Source: VBDM01 sp041496705
GTDB lineage: Bacteria; Pseudomonadota; Gammaproteobacteria; Burkholderiales; SG8-39
Reading direction: 5' to 3'
DNA length: 64,000 nt
NCBI GenBank assembly: GCA_041496705.1
Contig: JBGQFD010000005.1
Span: 1-64,000, forward strand
The notes beneath the pieces were generated by a model. It was not told the origin of the DNA. It made no database searches and saw only the letters and a list, made by a program, of their open reading frames with translations. Position 1 is the first letter of the stretch, and the number at the start of each line of letters is the position of its first letter. The position numbers and the translations under genes were made by a program. This document shows, piece after piece, positions 8,051-15,694 of the stretch.

Positions 8051-8709
8051 GGCGCGCCGTTCTCCTTGGCGTACAGGCCGTTCGATTCGATGTAGTCGAG
8101 CACCTGGGAGGGCAGCAGGTAGCGCGGGCTGCGCGCCTGGGCGAAATGCGCGCGGATCGCGCTCGCCGAGATGTCGAGCGCCGTAGTCCCGTAGGTGACG
8201 ACACTGCCCGCAGGCCGACCGCGCAGCGCGTCGGGCGTGCCGGCGCGGCTGCGCCATTCCGCGGCCAGCGCGGCGGACATGCCACCCGGGGTGAGCGAAT
8301 GCCCGGGTCGTTGCGCGACGAAGATGTGGGCGAGGCCGAACAGGTCGCGCCAGCGCTGCCAGGAAGGGAGATTGCGGAACGCGTCGGTGCCGAGCAGAAG
8401 CACCATCGAGCGTTGCGCACCAAGCGTGCTGCGCAGGCGCTCAAGCGTTTCCACGGTGTAGCCAGGTGCCGTCTGCCGGATTTCCGCATCGTCCAGCTCG
8501 AACAGCGTATTCTGGTCGATGGCAAGGCGCACCATCTCGAGGCGGTGCGACGCGGCCGCACGCGGCGCGACTCGGTGCCAGGGCTGGCCCGCCGGCACCC
8601 AGCGCACGCGCTCGAGACCGAGGATTTCCGCAGCCTCCTGCGCAAGGCGCAGGTGCCCGAAGTGCACCGGGTCGAAGGTGCCGCCCATGATGCCGATGGG
8701 TGCGGTCAT
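8047..8709 (-). CDS. nadD: Nicotinate-nucleotide adenylyltransferase
   Basis: 220 residues. NadD adenylylates nicotinate mononucleotide to deamido-NAD, the penultimate step of NAD synthesis. The nucleotidyltransferase motif GIMGGTFDPVHFGHLRLAQEA is at residues about 6-26, and the C-terminal ISASAIRAHFAQARSPRYLLPSQVLDYI contains the conserved SxxxR motif. Its stop overlaps the TTG start of rsfS, the usual nadD-rsfS pairing. The gene is 59 bp downstream of proA. Confidence 0.97.
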   Translation of the reverse strand: MTAPIGIMGGTFDPVHFGHLRLAQEAAEILGLERVRWVPAGQPWHRVAPRAAASHRLEMVRLAIDQNTLFELDDAEIRQTAPGYTVETLERLRSTLGAQRSMVLLLGTDAFRNLPSWQRWRDLFGLAHIFVAQRPGHSLTPGGMSAALAAEWRSRAGTPDALRGRPAGSVVTYGTTALDISASAIRAHFAQARSPRYLLPSQVLDYIESNGLYAKENGAP

Positions 8710-8768
8710 CTACGCTTCGTCGCGGCGGGCAATATCAAGACTTTCGCCATGCTCCAAGATCTCTGCGT

Positions 8769-10037
8769 TTACTGCCGGATCTGGCCGCTGCCGAACACGA
8801 CGTATTTCTGCGAGGTCAGGCCTTCGAGACCCACGGGCCCGCGCGCGTGCAGCTTGTCGGTCGAGATGCCGATCTCCGCGCCCAGTCCATACTCGAAACC
8901 GTCGGCGAAGCGCGTCGAGGCGTTGACGAGCACCGAGCTCGAATCCACTTCGCGGAGGAAGCGCTTCGCGTGCGCCTCGTCCTCGGTGACGATCGCGTCG
9001 GTGTGCTGCGAGCCGTATTTCGAAATATGCTCGATGGCGGCATCGAGGTCCTTCACCAGGCGCACGGCCAGAATGGGTGCGAGGAATTCCGTGTACCAGT
9101 CCTGCTCGGTGGCGGGTTTCATCAACGGCACGAGCTTGCGCGACTGCTCGTCGCCGCGCAGTTCCACGCCCTTGTCGGTGTAGATCTTCGCCAGCCTCGG
9201 CAGCACTTTCGGCGCGATGGACTCGTTGACGAGCAGCGTCTCCATGGCGTTGCACACGCCGTAGCGCTGCGTCTTCGCGTTGTCGGCGATGCGGATCGCC
9301 TTGTCGATGTCGGCCCGGTCGTCGATATAGACATGGCACACGCCGTCCAGGTGCTTGATCATGGGGATGCGCGATTCGCGCATCACCCGCTCGATCAGGT
9401 CCTTGCCGCCGCGCGGCACGATGATGTCCACGTATTCGTTCATCGAGAGGAGCATCCCGACCGCGGCGCGATCGGCGGTTTCCACCACCTGCACCGCGTC
9501 CTCGGGCAGGCTCGCGGCGCGCAGGCCCTCGTGCACGCAGGCGGCGATCGCCATGTTGGAGCGCACCGACTCCGAGCCGCCGCGCAGGATGCAGGCGTTG
9601 CCGGCTTTCAGGCACAAGGCCGCGGCGTCGGCGGTCACGTTGGGGCGCGATTCGTAGACGATGCCGATCACGCCGAGCGGCACTCTCATTTTTCCGACCT
9701 TGATTCCGGAAGGCTGTTCCTTCAGTTCGCCGATCTCGCCGACCGGGTCGGGGAGCTTCGCGACCTGCTCGAGGCCCTGCGCCATGCTCTCGATGCTCTC
9801 TTCGGTCAGCATGAGGCGATCGATGAAGGCCGCGTCCTTCTTGGCGGCGCGCGCTGCCTTCACGTCCTCGGCGTTCGCGGCGAGAAGCTTCTTCGCATCG
9901 CGGCGTGCGGCCTTGGCGGCGGCGAGAAGCGCGCGGTTCTTCGCCGCGGTGTCCGCGCGCGCGACCTCGCGCGACGCGGCGCGAGCGCGCCGGCCGACTT
10001 CGAGCATGTAGGACTTGATGTCCGATGGGGCGTTCAT
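8769..10037 (-). CDS. proA: Glutamate-5-semialdehyde dehydrogenase (gamma-glutamyl phosphate reductase)
   Basis: 422 residues. It reduces gamma-glutamyl phosphate to glutamate semialdehyde with NADPH in proline synthesis. Aldehyde-dehydrogenase-fold features seen are GVIGIVYESRPNVTADAAALCLKAGNA, the GGSESVRSNMAIA loop, HLDGVCHVYID with the catalytic cysteine, and the C-terminal ARGPVGLEGLTSQKYVVFGSGQIR. No proB is adjacent. TAGAAT lies just before the ATG and could be a -10 element giving a very short leader. Confidence 0.97.
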   Translation of the reverse strand: MNAPSDIKSYMLEVGRRARAASREVARADTAAKNRALLAAAKAARRDAKKLLAANAEDVKAARAAKKDAAFIDRLMLTEESIESMAQGLEQVAKLPDPVGEIGELKEQPSGIKVGKMRVPLGVIGIVYESRPNVTADAAALCLKAGNACILRGGSESVRSNMAIAACVHEGLRAASLPEDAVQVVETADRAAVGMLLSMNEYVDIIVPRGGKDLIERVMRESRIPMIKHLDGVCHVYIDDRADIDKAIRIADNAKTQRYGVCNAMETLLVNESIAPKVLPRLAKIYTDKGVELRGDEQSRKLVPLMKPATEQDWYTEFLAPILAVRLVKDLDAAIEHISKYGSQHTDAIVTEDEAHAKRFLREVDSSSVLVNASTRFADGFEYGLGAEIGISTDKLHARGPVGLEGLTSQKYVVFGSGQIRQ

Positions 10038-10192
10038 GGGGGAATTCTACCGCCCGGTGGGCGAGGGTGCAGATTATGGATCTCTAATCCTCCGGGAGAG
10101 AGCTGAGGGAGCACCGCGTCCCTCACGGGTAAGTTCGCACCTGCAAGCCGGCCCGCGTTGCGTTATTCCTTCCTGAAGAGCCTTTTCGCAGC

Positions 10193-10353
10193 CTACGCAT
10201 GCGGCACTCGACCGCCGGCAGGCGACCAGTTCTCCCATGGGATGTCTTGAAAGCACACCATCAAGTTCTCCGAGCGGCTTGAATCGCCGCAAGGATCTTC
10301 GCCTTGAACTCTGCCGTCTTCGGCTTGCGGATAGTCACGGTGACGATTGGCAT
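10193..10353 (-). pseudogene. Tautomerase (4-oxalocrotonate tautomerase-like) pseudogene, internal deletion
   Basis: Reading the minus strand from the ATG at 10353 gives MPIVTVTIRKPK and TAEFKAKILAAIQAAR, the exact style of a tautomerase-family N-terminus with catalytic Pro2, ending at a stop after about 31 codons. In the neighbouring frame, immediately downstream, the sequence reads NLMVCFQDIPWENWSPAGG followed by RVPHA and a stop at 10193, which matches the C-terminal end of the same roughly 130-residue family. The middle (about 75 residues) is missing and the two ends are out of frame, so the gene is dead. It fills most of the 400-bp gap between holA and proA. Nothing else coding is visible at 10038-10192. 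Confidence 0.75.
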
Positions 10354-10441
10354 GAGTTGATCGACTGAGTTTCAGAAAGTGCGGCTGGTGCTAGCCGGTT
10401 GGGGGGCCTAACGTGCAGCGTCAGCCGAATGAATGCAGAAA

Positions 10442-11449
10442 TCAGCTGGCGAAGCGAAGTCCGAGTTGCAGCAGCTCGTCCCAGGCATCGCCTTTGGCGA
10501 CACCCTTGATCATCCGGTCGATTCTCGCCGCGTGCTCCAGCGCGGCGAGGAGTGCGGTGCGCTTGAGCTTGCGCGCCGCAATGCCGACGAGCGCCTGCCT
10601 GGCGTTGCCCCAGACGCGCGCTTCGCGCATCAGGTCCGGGAGCGGTCGGCTTGCGGCAAGGCCCTGCTGCACGCGCGCCACGGCGCGGATTTCCTCTGCG
10701 AGAATCCACAGCAGCCGGGGCGGTGCCTCGCCTTCGCCGCGCAGGCCCTCGAGCATCCGCGCAAGGCGCGCCCGCTCGCCCGCGAGCATTGCTTCGGCGA
10801 GCTTCTGTGCGTCGTAGCGCGCGACGTTGAGGACGGCTTCGCGCACCGCGTCGAATTCGATCTCACCCGGGGGCAGGAGCAGCGAGAGCTTCTGGATTTC
10901 CTGGTGGGCAGCGAGCAGGTTGCCTTCGACGCTGTCGGCGAGAAACTGCAGCGTCGCGGCGGCGGCGCGCTGCTTGTGCCTCGCGAGGCGCGCGGCAATC
11001 CAATCGGGCAGCCGGGTGCGCTCGACGGGATAGACGTTGACGGTCACGCCTTTTGCTTCCAGCGCGCCGAACCAGGCGGAGGACTGCCCGGCGCGGTCCA
11101 GGCGCGGCAGCGTCACCAGGGTGAGCGTATCGGGGGGCAGGTCCGCGCAATACGCCTCGATCGCCGCGGCGCCGTCGATGCCCGGCTTGCCCGAAGGCAG
11201 GCGCAGCTCGATGAGCCTGCGATCGCCGAAAAGCGACCGGCTCGCGCCGCTCGCGTGGAGTTCGCCCCAGGCAAAACCGCGTTCGGCGACGAGCACCACT
11301 CGCTCGGAGAACCCGTCCTTGCGCGCCCGCGCTCGGATCGCGTCCGCCGCCTCCAGCGCGAGCAGCGGCTCATCGCCGTGCACGACGTACAGCGCCCGCA
11401 GCTCGCGGGCGAGGTGCGCGTCGAGCTGTTCGCTGCGCAGGGTCGCCAT
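10442..11449 (-). CDS. holA: DNA polymerase III subunit delta
   Basis: 335 residues. The delta subunit opens the beta sliding clamp as part of the clamp loader. The N-terminus LYVVHGDEPLLALEAADAIRARA is the degenerate P-loop region of HolA, followed by VERTRLPDWIAARLARH and, in the C-terminal collar domain, RLLWILAEEIRAVARVQQG. It sits 7 bp downstream of lptE, in the conserved leuS-lptE-holA order. Confidence 0.95.
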   Translation of the reverse strand: MATLRSEQLDAHLARELRALYVVHGDEPLLALEAADAIRARARKDGFSERVVLVAERGFAWGELHASGASRSLFGDRRLIELRLPSGKPGIDGAAAIEAYCADLPPDTLTLVTLPRLDRAGQSSAWFGALEAKGVTVNVYPVERTRLPDWIAARLARHKQRAAAATLQFLADSVEGNLLAAHQEIQKLSLLLPPGEIEFDAVREAVLNVARYDAQKLAEAMLAGERARLARMLEGLRGEGEAPPRLLWILAEEIRAVARVQQGLAASRPLPDLMREARVWGNARQALVGIAARKLKRTALLAALEHAARIDRMIKGVAKGDAWDELLQLGLRFAS

Positions 11450-11456
11450 GGCGGGC

Positions 11457-11984
11457 CTATTCGGCGGGGCCTTGCGCGGTTCTCGCCGCCACCATGCGGC
11501 GCAGGATCTGCTGCACCATGTCGCGCTGCATGTCGCGGTACAACAGTGCTTCCTCGGTTTCCTTGGCGAGCACCTGGGCGTCGCTGTAGGTGACGTCGCG
11601 CGTCAGCAGGATCTCGTTCGAGGGAAGGAACACCCGTCCGCTCTTCGGATCGGCGACCCGGAAGCCGACGCGGTAACGCAGCTGGTACTCCTGCACCCGG
11701 CCCGCAGCGTTGAACGTCAGGATGATCTTGTCGCGCGTCTCCTGGGTGAGGCCGAGCACCGCCTGCGCTTCGGTCGGCGAATTCACCAGGCGCGTCGTGC
11801 TCGCGGCGGTGAGATTGCGCCTGAGTTCGATCACCAGCGGGGTGCTGCCGGGGATGTGCAGCGACTCGAACGGCAGCTGTGCCTGGCCGCGCAGGTGAAA
11901 GCCGCAGCCGGCAAGCAGGGCGGCGGTCAGGGCCGCAGTCAGGAGATTGGGGACGAGCGCGGTGCGCACGCCAGCATCATACAA
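11457..11984 (-). CDS. lptE: LPS assembly lipoprotein LptE
   Basis: 175 residues. LptE plugs the LptD barrel and helps insert lipopolysaccharide in the outer membrane. The N-terminus has a hydrophobic signal with lipobox LLAGCGFHLRG, cysteine at about residue 27; GFHLRG directly after the lipid-modified cysteine is characteristic of LptE. The ATG at 11984 overlaps the leuS stop by 8 bases; a GTG at 11969 is an alternative start giving a shorter signal. Expected between leuS and holA, as found. Confidence 0.92.
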   Translation of the reverse strand: MYDAGVRTALVPNLLTAALTAALLAGCGFHLRGQAQLPFESLHIPGSTPLVIELRRNLTAASTTRLVNSPTEAQAVLGLTQETRDKIILTFNAAGRVQEYQLRYRVGFRVADPKSGRVFLPSNEILLTRDVTYSDAQVLAKETEEALLYRDMQRDMVQQILRRMVAARTAQGPAE

Positions 11985-14631
11985 CCACGTTGACCAGGCG
12001 CCCGGGCACCACCACCACCTTCTTCACGGGCTGACCGTCGGTGAAGCGCGCCACCGACTCGTGGGCGAGGGCGAGTCGCTCGAGCAGCGCGCGGTCGGCG
12101 GATTTCGGGGCGCGTATGTGGCCGCGCAACTTGCCGTTGACTTGGAGGACGAGTTCGATTTCGTCCTGGTCCAGCGCGTTTGGATTCGGCTCAGGCCATG
12201 GGGCGTTCAGGATGTAGTGCCCGTATTTCAAATCTAGCCAGAGTTGGTGCGTAACATGCGGTGCGATGGGCGACAGGAGGCGGAGCAAAATCGAAAGTCC
12301 TTCGTTCACAATTTCGTTATAAACATTTGCGGACGGTGCGGACCCTTCTCCGGTAGCGGCAACTTCTGGTAGTCGCTCCAATGCGTTGAGAATTTTCATT
12401 GCAGCCGATACGACTGTATTGAATTGAGATTTGGAGAGGTCGTGGTTGGCTTGCCTCAAAACCGAGTGAATTTCGAAGCGAGTCGCCATCTGCGCCCTAT
12501 CAATTTTCACTCCCTGATTCAAAAACGTCGTCGGCTTGGCGTCCAACGTCTTTATTCGTTCTGAGAAATCGTACGCAAATCCCCAGAGTCGTTTCAGAAA
12601 ACGAAACGAACCTTCAACGCCGGAATCCGACCACTCCAGCGTTTGCTCGGGCGGGCTCGCAAACATCATGAAAAGTCGTGCCGTGTCCGCCCCGTATTTC
12701 TCGATGAGGTCCTGCGGATCAACGCCGTTGTTCTTCGATTTCGACATGGTGCCGATCCCGTCGGACTCCACGGGCTTGCCGTCGGAACGCAAAACGGCGC
12801 CGATGCGCTGGCCCTTGTCGTCGTGCTCGAGCTCGACGTCGGCGGGGTTGTAGTAGGTGATGCGGCCGCTCGTTTCCTTGCGGTAGAAGATTTCGTTCAG
12901 CACCATCCCCTGGGTCAGGAGCCGCGTGAACGGCTCGCTCGGGGCGACCAGGCCCTGGTCGCGCATCACCTTGGTCCAGAAGCGCGAGTACAGGAGGTGC
13001 AGGATCGCGTGCTCGATGCCGCCGATGTACTGGTCGACCGGCATCCAGTACTGCACGCGCTCGTCCACTGCCGCCTTGTCCTGATCGGGGCAGGCAAAGC
13101 GCAGGAAGTACCAGGACGAATCGACGAAAGTGTCCATGGTGTCGGTCTCGCGCTTCGCCGGCTTGCCGCACCTGGGGCACTTGCAGTTCAGGAACGAGGG
13201 CGTTTTCGCCAGCGGGTTGCCGGTGCCGTCGGGAACGAGATCTTCCGGCAACACGACCGGGAGCTGCTCGTCGGGCACCGGAACGTCGCCGCACGACGGG
13301 CAATGCACGATGGGAATCGGCGTGCCCCAATAGCGCTGGCGCGAGATGCCCCAGTCGCGAAGGCGCCAGGTGATCTGCTTGTCGCCCAAAGCCTTCTTCT
13401 TCAGGTCCGCAGCGATGGTTTCGACCGCGGCCCGATAGTCGAGCCCATTGTACTTTCCCGAGTTCACGCAGCGGCCGTAGTCCGCGTACCACGGCTGCCA
13501 GGCGTCGGTCGAATACGGTCTGCCGCCGACATCGATCACGGGCTTGATCGGCAGGCCGTACTTCTTCGCGAACGCGAAATCGCGCTCGTCGTGCCCGGGC
13601 ACCCCCATCACCGCGCCTTCGCCGTAGGCCATGAGCACGTAGTTGCCGACCCAGACTTCGATTTTTTCGCCGCTGATCGGATGCGTGACGAAAAGACTGG
13701 TCGGCATGCCCTTCTTGTCGAGCTGGGCGAGGTCCGCCTCCATGACCGGGCCGCGTTTGCATTCTTCGACGAAAGCGGCGAGCTTCCTGTCCGACCGGGC
13801 TGCATGCGCGGCGAGCGGGTGCTCGGCGGCGACCGCGCAGAACGTCGCGCCCATGAGCGTGTCGGCGCGGGTGGTGAACACGCGCAACACCTTTTTCTCG
13901 CCGCTCAGCTCGTAGGGGAAGCCGATGTTGACTCCGTGGCTCTTGCCGATCCAGTTGGCCTGCATGGTCTTCACGCGCTCGGGCCAGCCCGGAAGCTCGT
14001 CGAGCGAAGCGAGCAGCTCCTCGGCGTAGGCGGTGATCCTCAGGTAGTACATCGGGATCTCGCGCTTCTCTACCACCGCGCCGGTGCGCCAGCCGCGGCC
14101 GTCGATCACCTGCTCGTTGGCGAGCACCGTCTGGTCGACCGGGTCCCAGTTGACCGTCCCGGTCTTCTTGTAAACGAGGCCGCTTTCCAGCATGCGCAGG
14201 AACAGCCACTGGTTCCAGCGGTAGTAGCCGGGATCGCAGGTCGCGATCTCGCGCGTCCAGTCGATGGCGAAGCCCAATGACTGGAGCTGCTTCTTCATGT
14301 AGGCGATGTTGTCGCGGGTCCACTTCGCCGGCGGCACGCCGTTCGCCATCGCGGCGTTTTCTGCCGGGAGCCCAAACGCGTCCCAGCCCATCGGCTGCAG
14401 CACGTTGCATCCGCGCATGCGATGGAAGCGGGTCATCACATCGCCGATGGTATAGTTGCGCACGTGTCCCATGTGCAGCTTTCCCGAGGGGTATGGGAAC
14501 ATCGACAGGCAGTAGAATTTCCGGCGGCTACCCTTTCCGGGTGCCTCTTCCAGGGCGCGAAACGCGCTGGTCCGGTCCCAGTATTGCCGTGCTTCCTGCT
14601 CGATCGCTTTCGGGTCGTACTGGGCTTGCAT
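11977..14631 (-). CDS. leuS: Leucyl-tRNA synthetase
   Basis: 884 residues, class Ia synthetase charging tRNA-Leu. The HIGH motif is seen as PYPSGKLHMGHVRNYT (about residues 47-62), the CP1 editing domain contains LMGATFCAVAAEHPLA, and the KMSKS loop is GTMSKSKNNGVDP. Zinc-binding CPSC/CKCPRCG cysteines are present. A segment coding for about residues 648-807, just after KMSKS, has much lower G+C than the rest (hand count over 12301-12480 is about 48%) while the frame stays intact, suggesting mosaic origin. Followed by lptE with an 8-base overlap. Confidence 0.98.
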   Translation of the reverse strand: MQAQYDPKAIEQEARQYWDRTSAFRALEEAPGKGSRRKFYCLSMFPYPSGKLHMGHVRNYTIGDVMTRFHRMRGCNVLQPMGWDAFGLPAENAAMANGVPPAKWTRDNIAYMKKQLQSLGFAIDWTREIATCDPGYYRWNQWLFLRMLESGLVYKKTGTVNWDPVDQTVLANEQVIDGRGWRTGAVVEKREIPMYYLRITAYAEELLASLDELPGWPERVKTMQANWIGKSHGVNIGFPYELSGEKKVLRVFTTRADTLMGATFCAVAAEHPLAAHAARSDRKLAAFVEECKRGPVMEADLAQLDKKGMPTSLFVTHPISGEKIEVWVGNYVLMAYGEGAVMGVPGHDERDFAFAKKYGLPIKPVIDVGGRPYSTDAWQPWYADYGRCVNSGKYNGLDYRAAVETIAADLKKKALGDKQITWRLRDWGISRQRYWGTPIPIVHCPSCGDVPVPDEQLPVVLPEDLVPDGTGNPLAKTPSFLNCKCPRCGKPAKRETDTMDTFVDSSWYFLRFACPDQDKAAVDERVQYWMPVDQYIGGIEHAILHLLYSRFWTKVMRDQGLVAPSEPFTRLLTQGMVLNEIFYRKETSGRITYYNPADVELEHDDKGQRIGAVLRSDGKPVESDGIGTMSKSKNNGVDPQDLIEKYGADTARLFMMFASPPEQTLEWSDSGVEGSFRFLKRLWGFAYDFSERIKTLDAKPTTFLNQGVKIDRAQMATRFEIHSVLRQANHDLSKSQFNTVVSAAMKILNALERLPEVAATGEGSAPSANVYNEIVNEGLSILLRLLSPIAPHVTHQLWLDLKYGHYILNAPWPEPNPNALDQDEIELVLQVNGKLRGHIRAPKSADRALLERLALAHESVARFTDGQPVKKVVVVPGRLVNVVV

Positions 14632-14732
14632 GGAGGATTTCGCGGAAAGCGTGAATTATAACCGCGCGGGTTGCCGGTCGAGCGCATCCTCGGCGCGTCG
14701 TATCCCTGTCGCAGCTTCCACGGAGAAATTCG

Positions 14733-15617
14733 ATGCTGAAGAGACTTTCGCTGGCCGCGGTGCTGGTCGCGTGGTCGCTAGTCGCCGCCGCGCAGTTTCC
14801 AGCACCCGCGCCGCTCGCCAGCGTTGCAGCGGTGCAACTGCCGGCGTGGATCGATCGCGCCGGTGTGCGCTTGCCGCTCGCGCCGGGCGCGGAGTTGCGG
14901 GCCCACGACCAGGTGACGACCGGGGTGGGCTCGCGCCTGCTGCTGCGTACCGCCGACGGCAGCACCGTCAAGCTCGGCGAGAATGCGATCCTTGCGCTCG
15001 ACGACATGCGTATGCTCGAGGACAAGGTCTTCGCGGCAGCGATGAAGGTCGCCCAGGGCGCTTTCCGCTTCACGACCTCCGCGCTGGCGAAGTTCCGCGG
15101 CCGTCGCGAAGTCAGCATCCGTTTCGCTACGGTGACCGCGGGAATCCGCGGCACCGACCTGTGGGGCAAGTCGACGCCTGACCGACAGATCGTCTGCCTG
15201 ATCGAGGGCGAGATCGAGGTTACCCCGGAGGGCGAAGGCGCCATCCGCATGGACCAGCCGATGTCCTACTACAGACGCGACTCTGGCACGTCGCGCCCGG
15301 TCGCGCCGGTCCCCGGGGAACAATTGAAGATCTGGGCGGCGGAGACCGAGCCGCAACCGGGCCGGGGCCTGTCCACGCCCGAGGGCAAGTGGCAGGTCTC
15401 CGCGGCAGGGCTCGCGTCGGGCCCGGCGCTTGCGGCGTATGCGGACCTGCGCAACGCGGGCTTTCCTGCCGAGATCGTTCCCGCGAAGATCGGCGAGCGG
15501 CGCGTCTACGACGTGCGCGTCGTGAATTTCGCGACGCGGCAGGACGCGGAGTCCGTCGCGGGGGCGCTAAGAGCGCAGGTCCGGCTGGGACAGTACCAGT
15601 ACACGGTCGGCAGGTAG
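14733..15617 (+). CDS. Exported FecR-domain protein with C-terminal SPOR domain
   Basis: 294 residues. The signal peptide MLKRLSLAAVLVAWSLVAAAQ is followed by a FecR-like beta-sandwich (GAELRAHDQVTTGVGSRLLLRTADGSTVKLGENAILALD, then TVTAGIRGTDLWGK and a short regulatory-looking loop), as in exported FecR/PrcB-type proteins. The last 75 residues (GKWQVSAAGLASGPALAAYADLRNAGFPAEIVP and YDVRVVNFATRQDAESVAGAL) are a SPOR domain, which binds denuded peptidoglycan glycan strands. The role is probably cell-wall associated; the partner is unknown. It diverges from leuS. Confidence 0.85.
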   Translation: MLKRLSLAAVLVAWSLVAAAQFPAPAPLASVAAVQLPAWIDRAGVRLPLAPGAELRAHDQVTTGVGSRLLLRTADGSTVKLGENAILALDDMRMLEDKVFAAAMKVAQGAFRFTTSALAKFRGRREVSIRFATVTAGIRGTDLWGKSTPDRQIVCLIEGEIEVTPEGEGAIRMDQPMSYYRRDSGTSRPVAPVPGEQLKIWAAETEPQPGRGLSTPEGKWQVSAAGLASGPALAAYADLRNAGFPAEIVPAKIGERRVYDVRVVNFATRQDAESVAGALRAQVRLGQYQYTVGR

Positions 15618-15694
15618 TCGTTCCTGCACTCCCCTCGCGTCGGGCCTGCCACGGCCCCCTGTTTCCGGGTTGCACCGGAGTGCGCTGAAGTAAA

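Noticed and set aside
12643..14280. 545-residue open frame antisense to leuS
   Set aside because: Its protein is compositionally odd (Arg/Gly/Val/His-rich), has no recognisable motif, and exactly mirrors the codons of leuS, as expected in high-G+C DNA.
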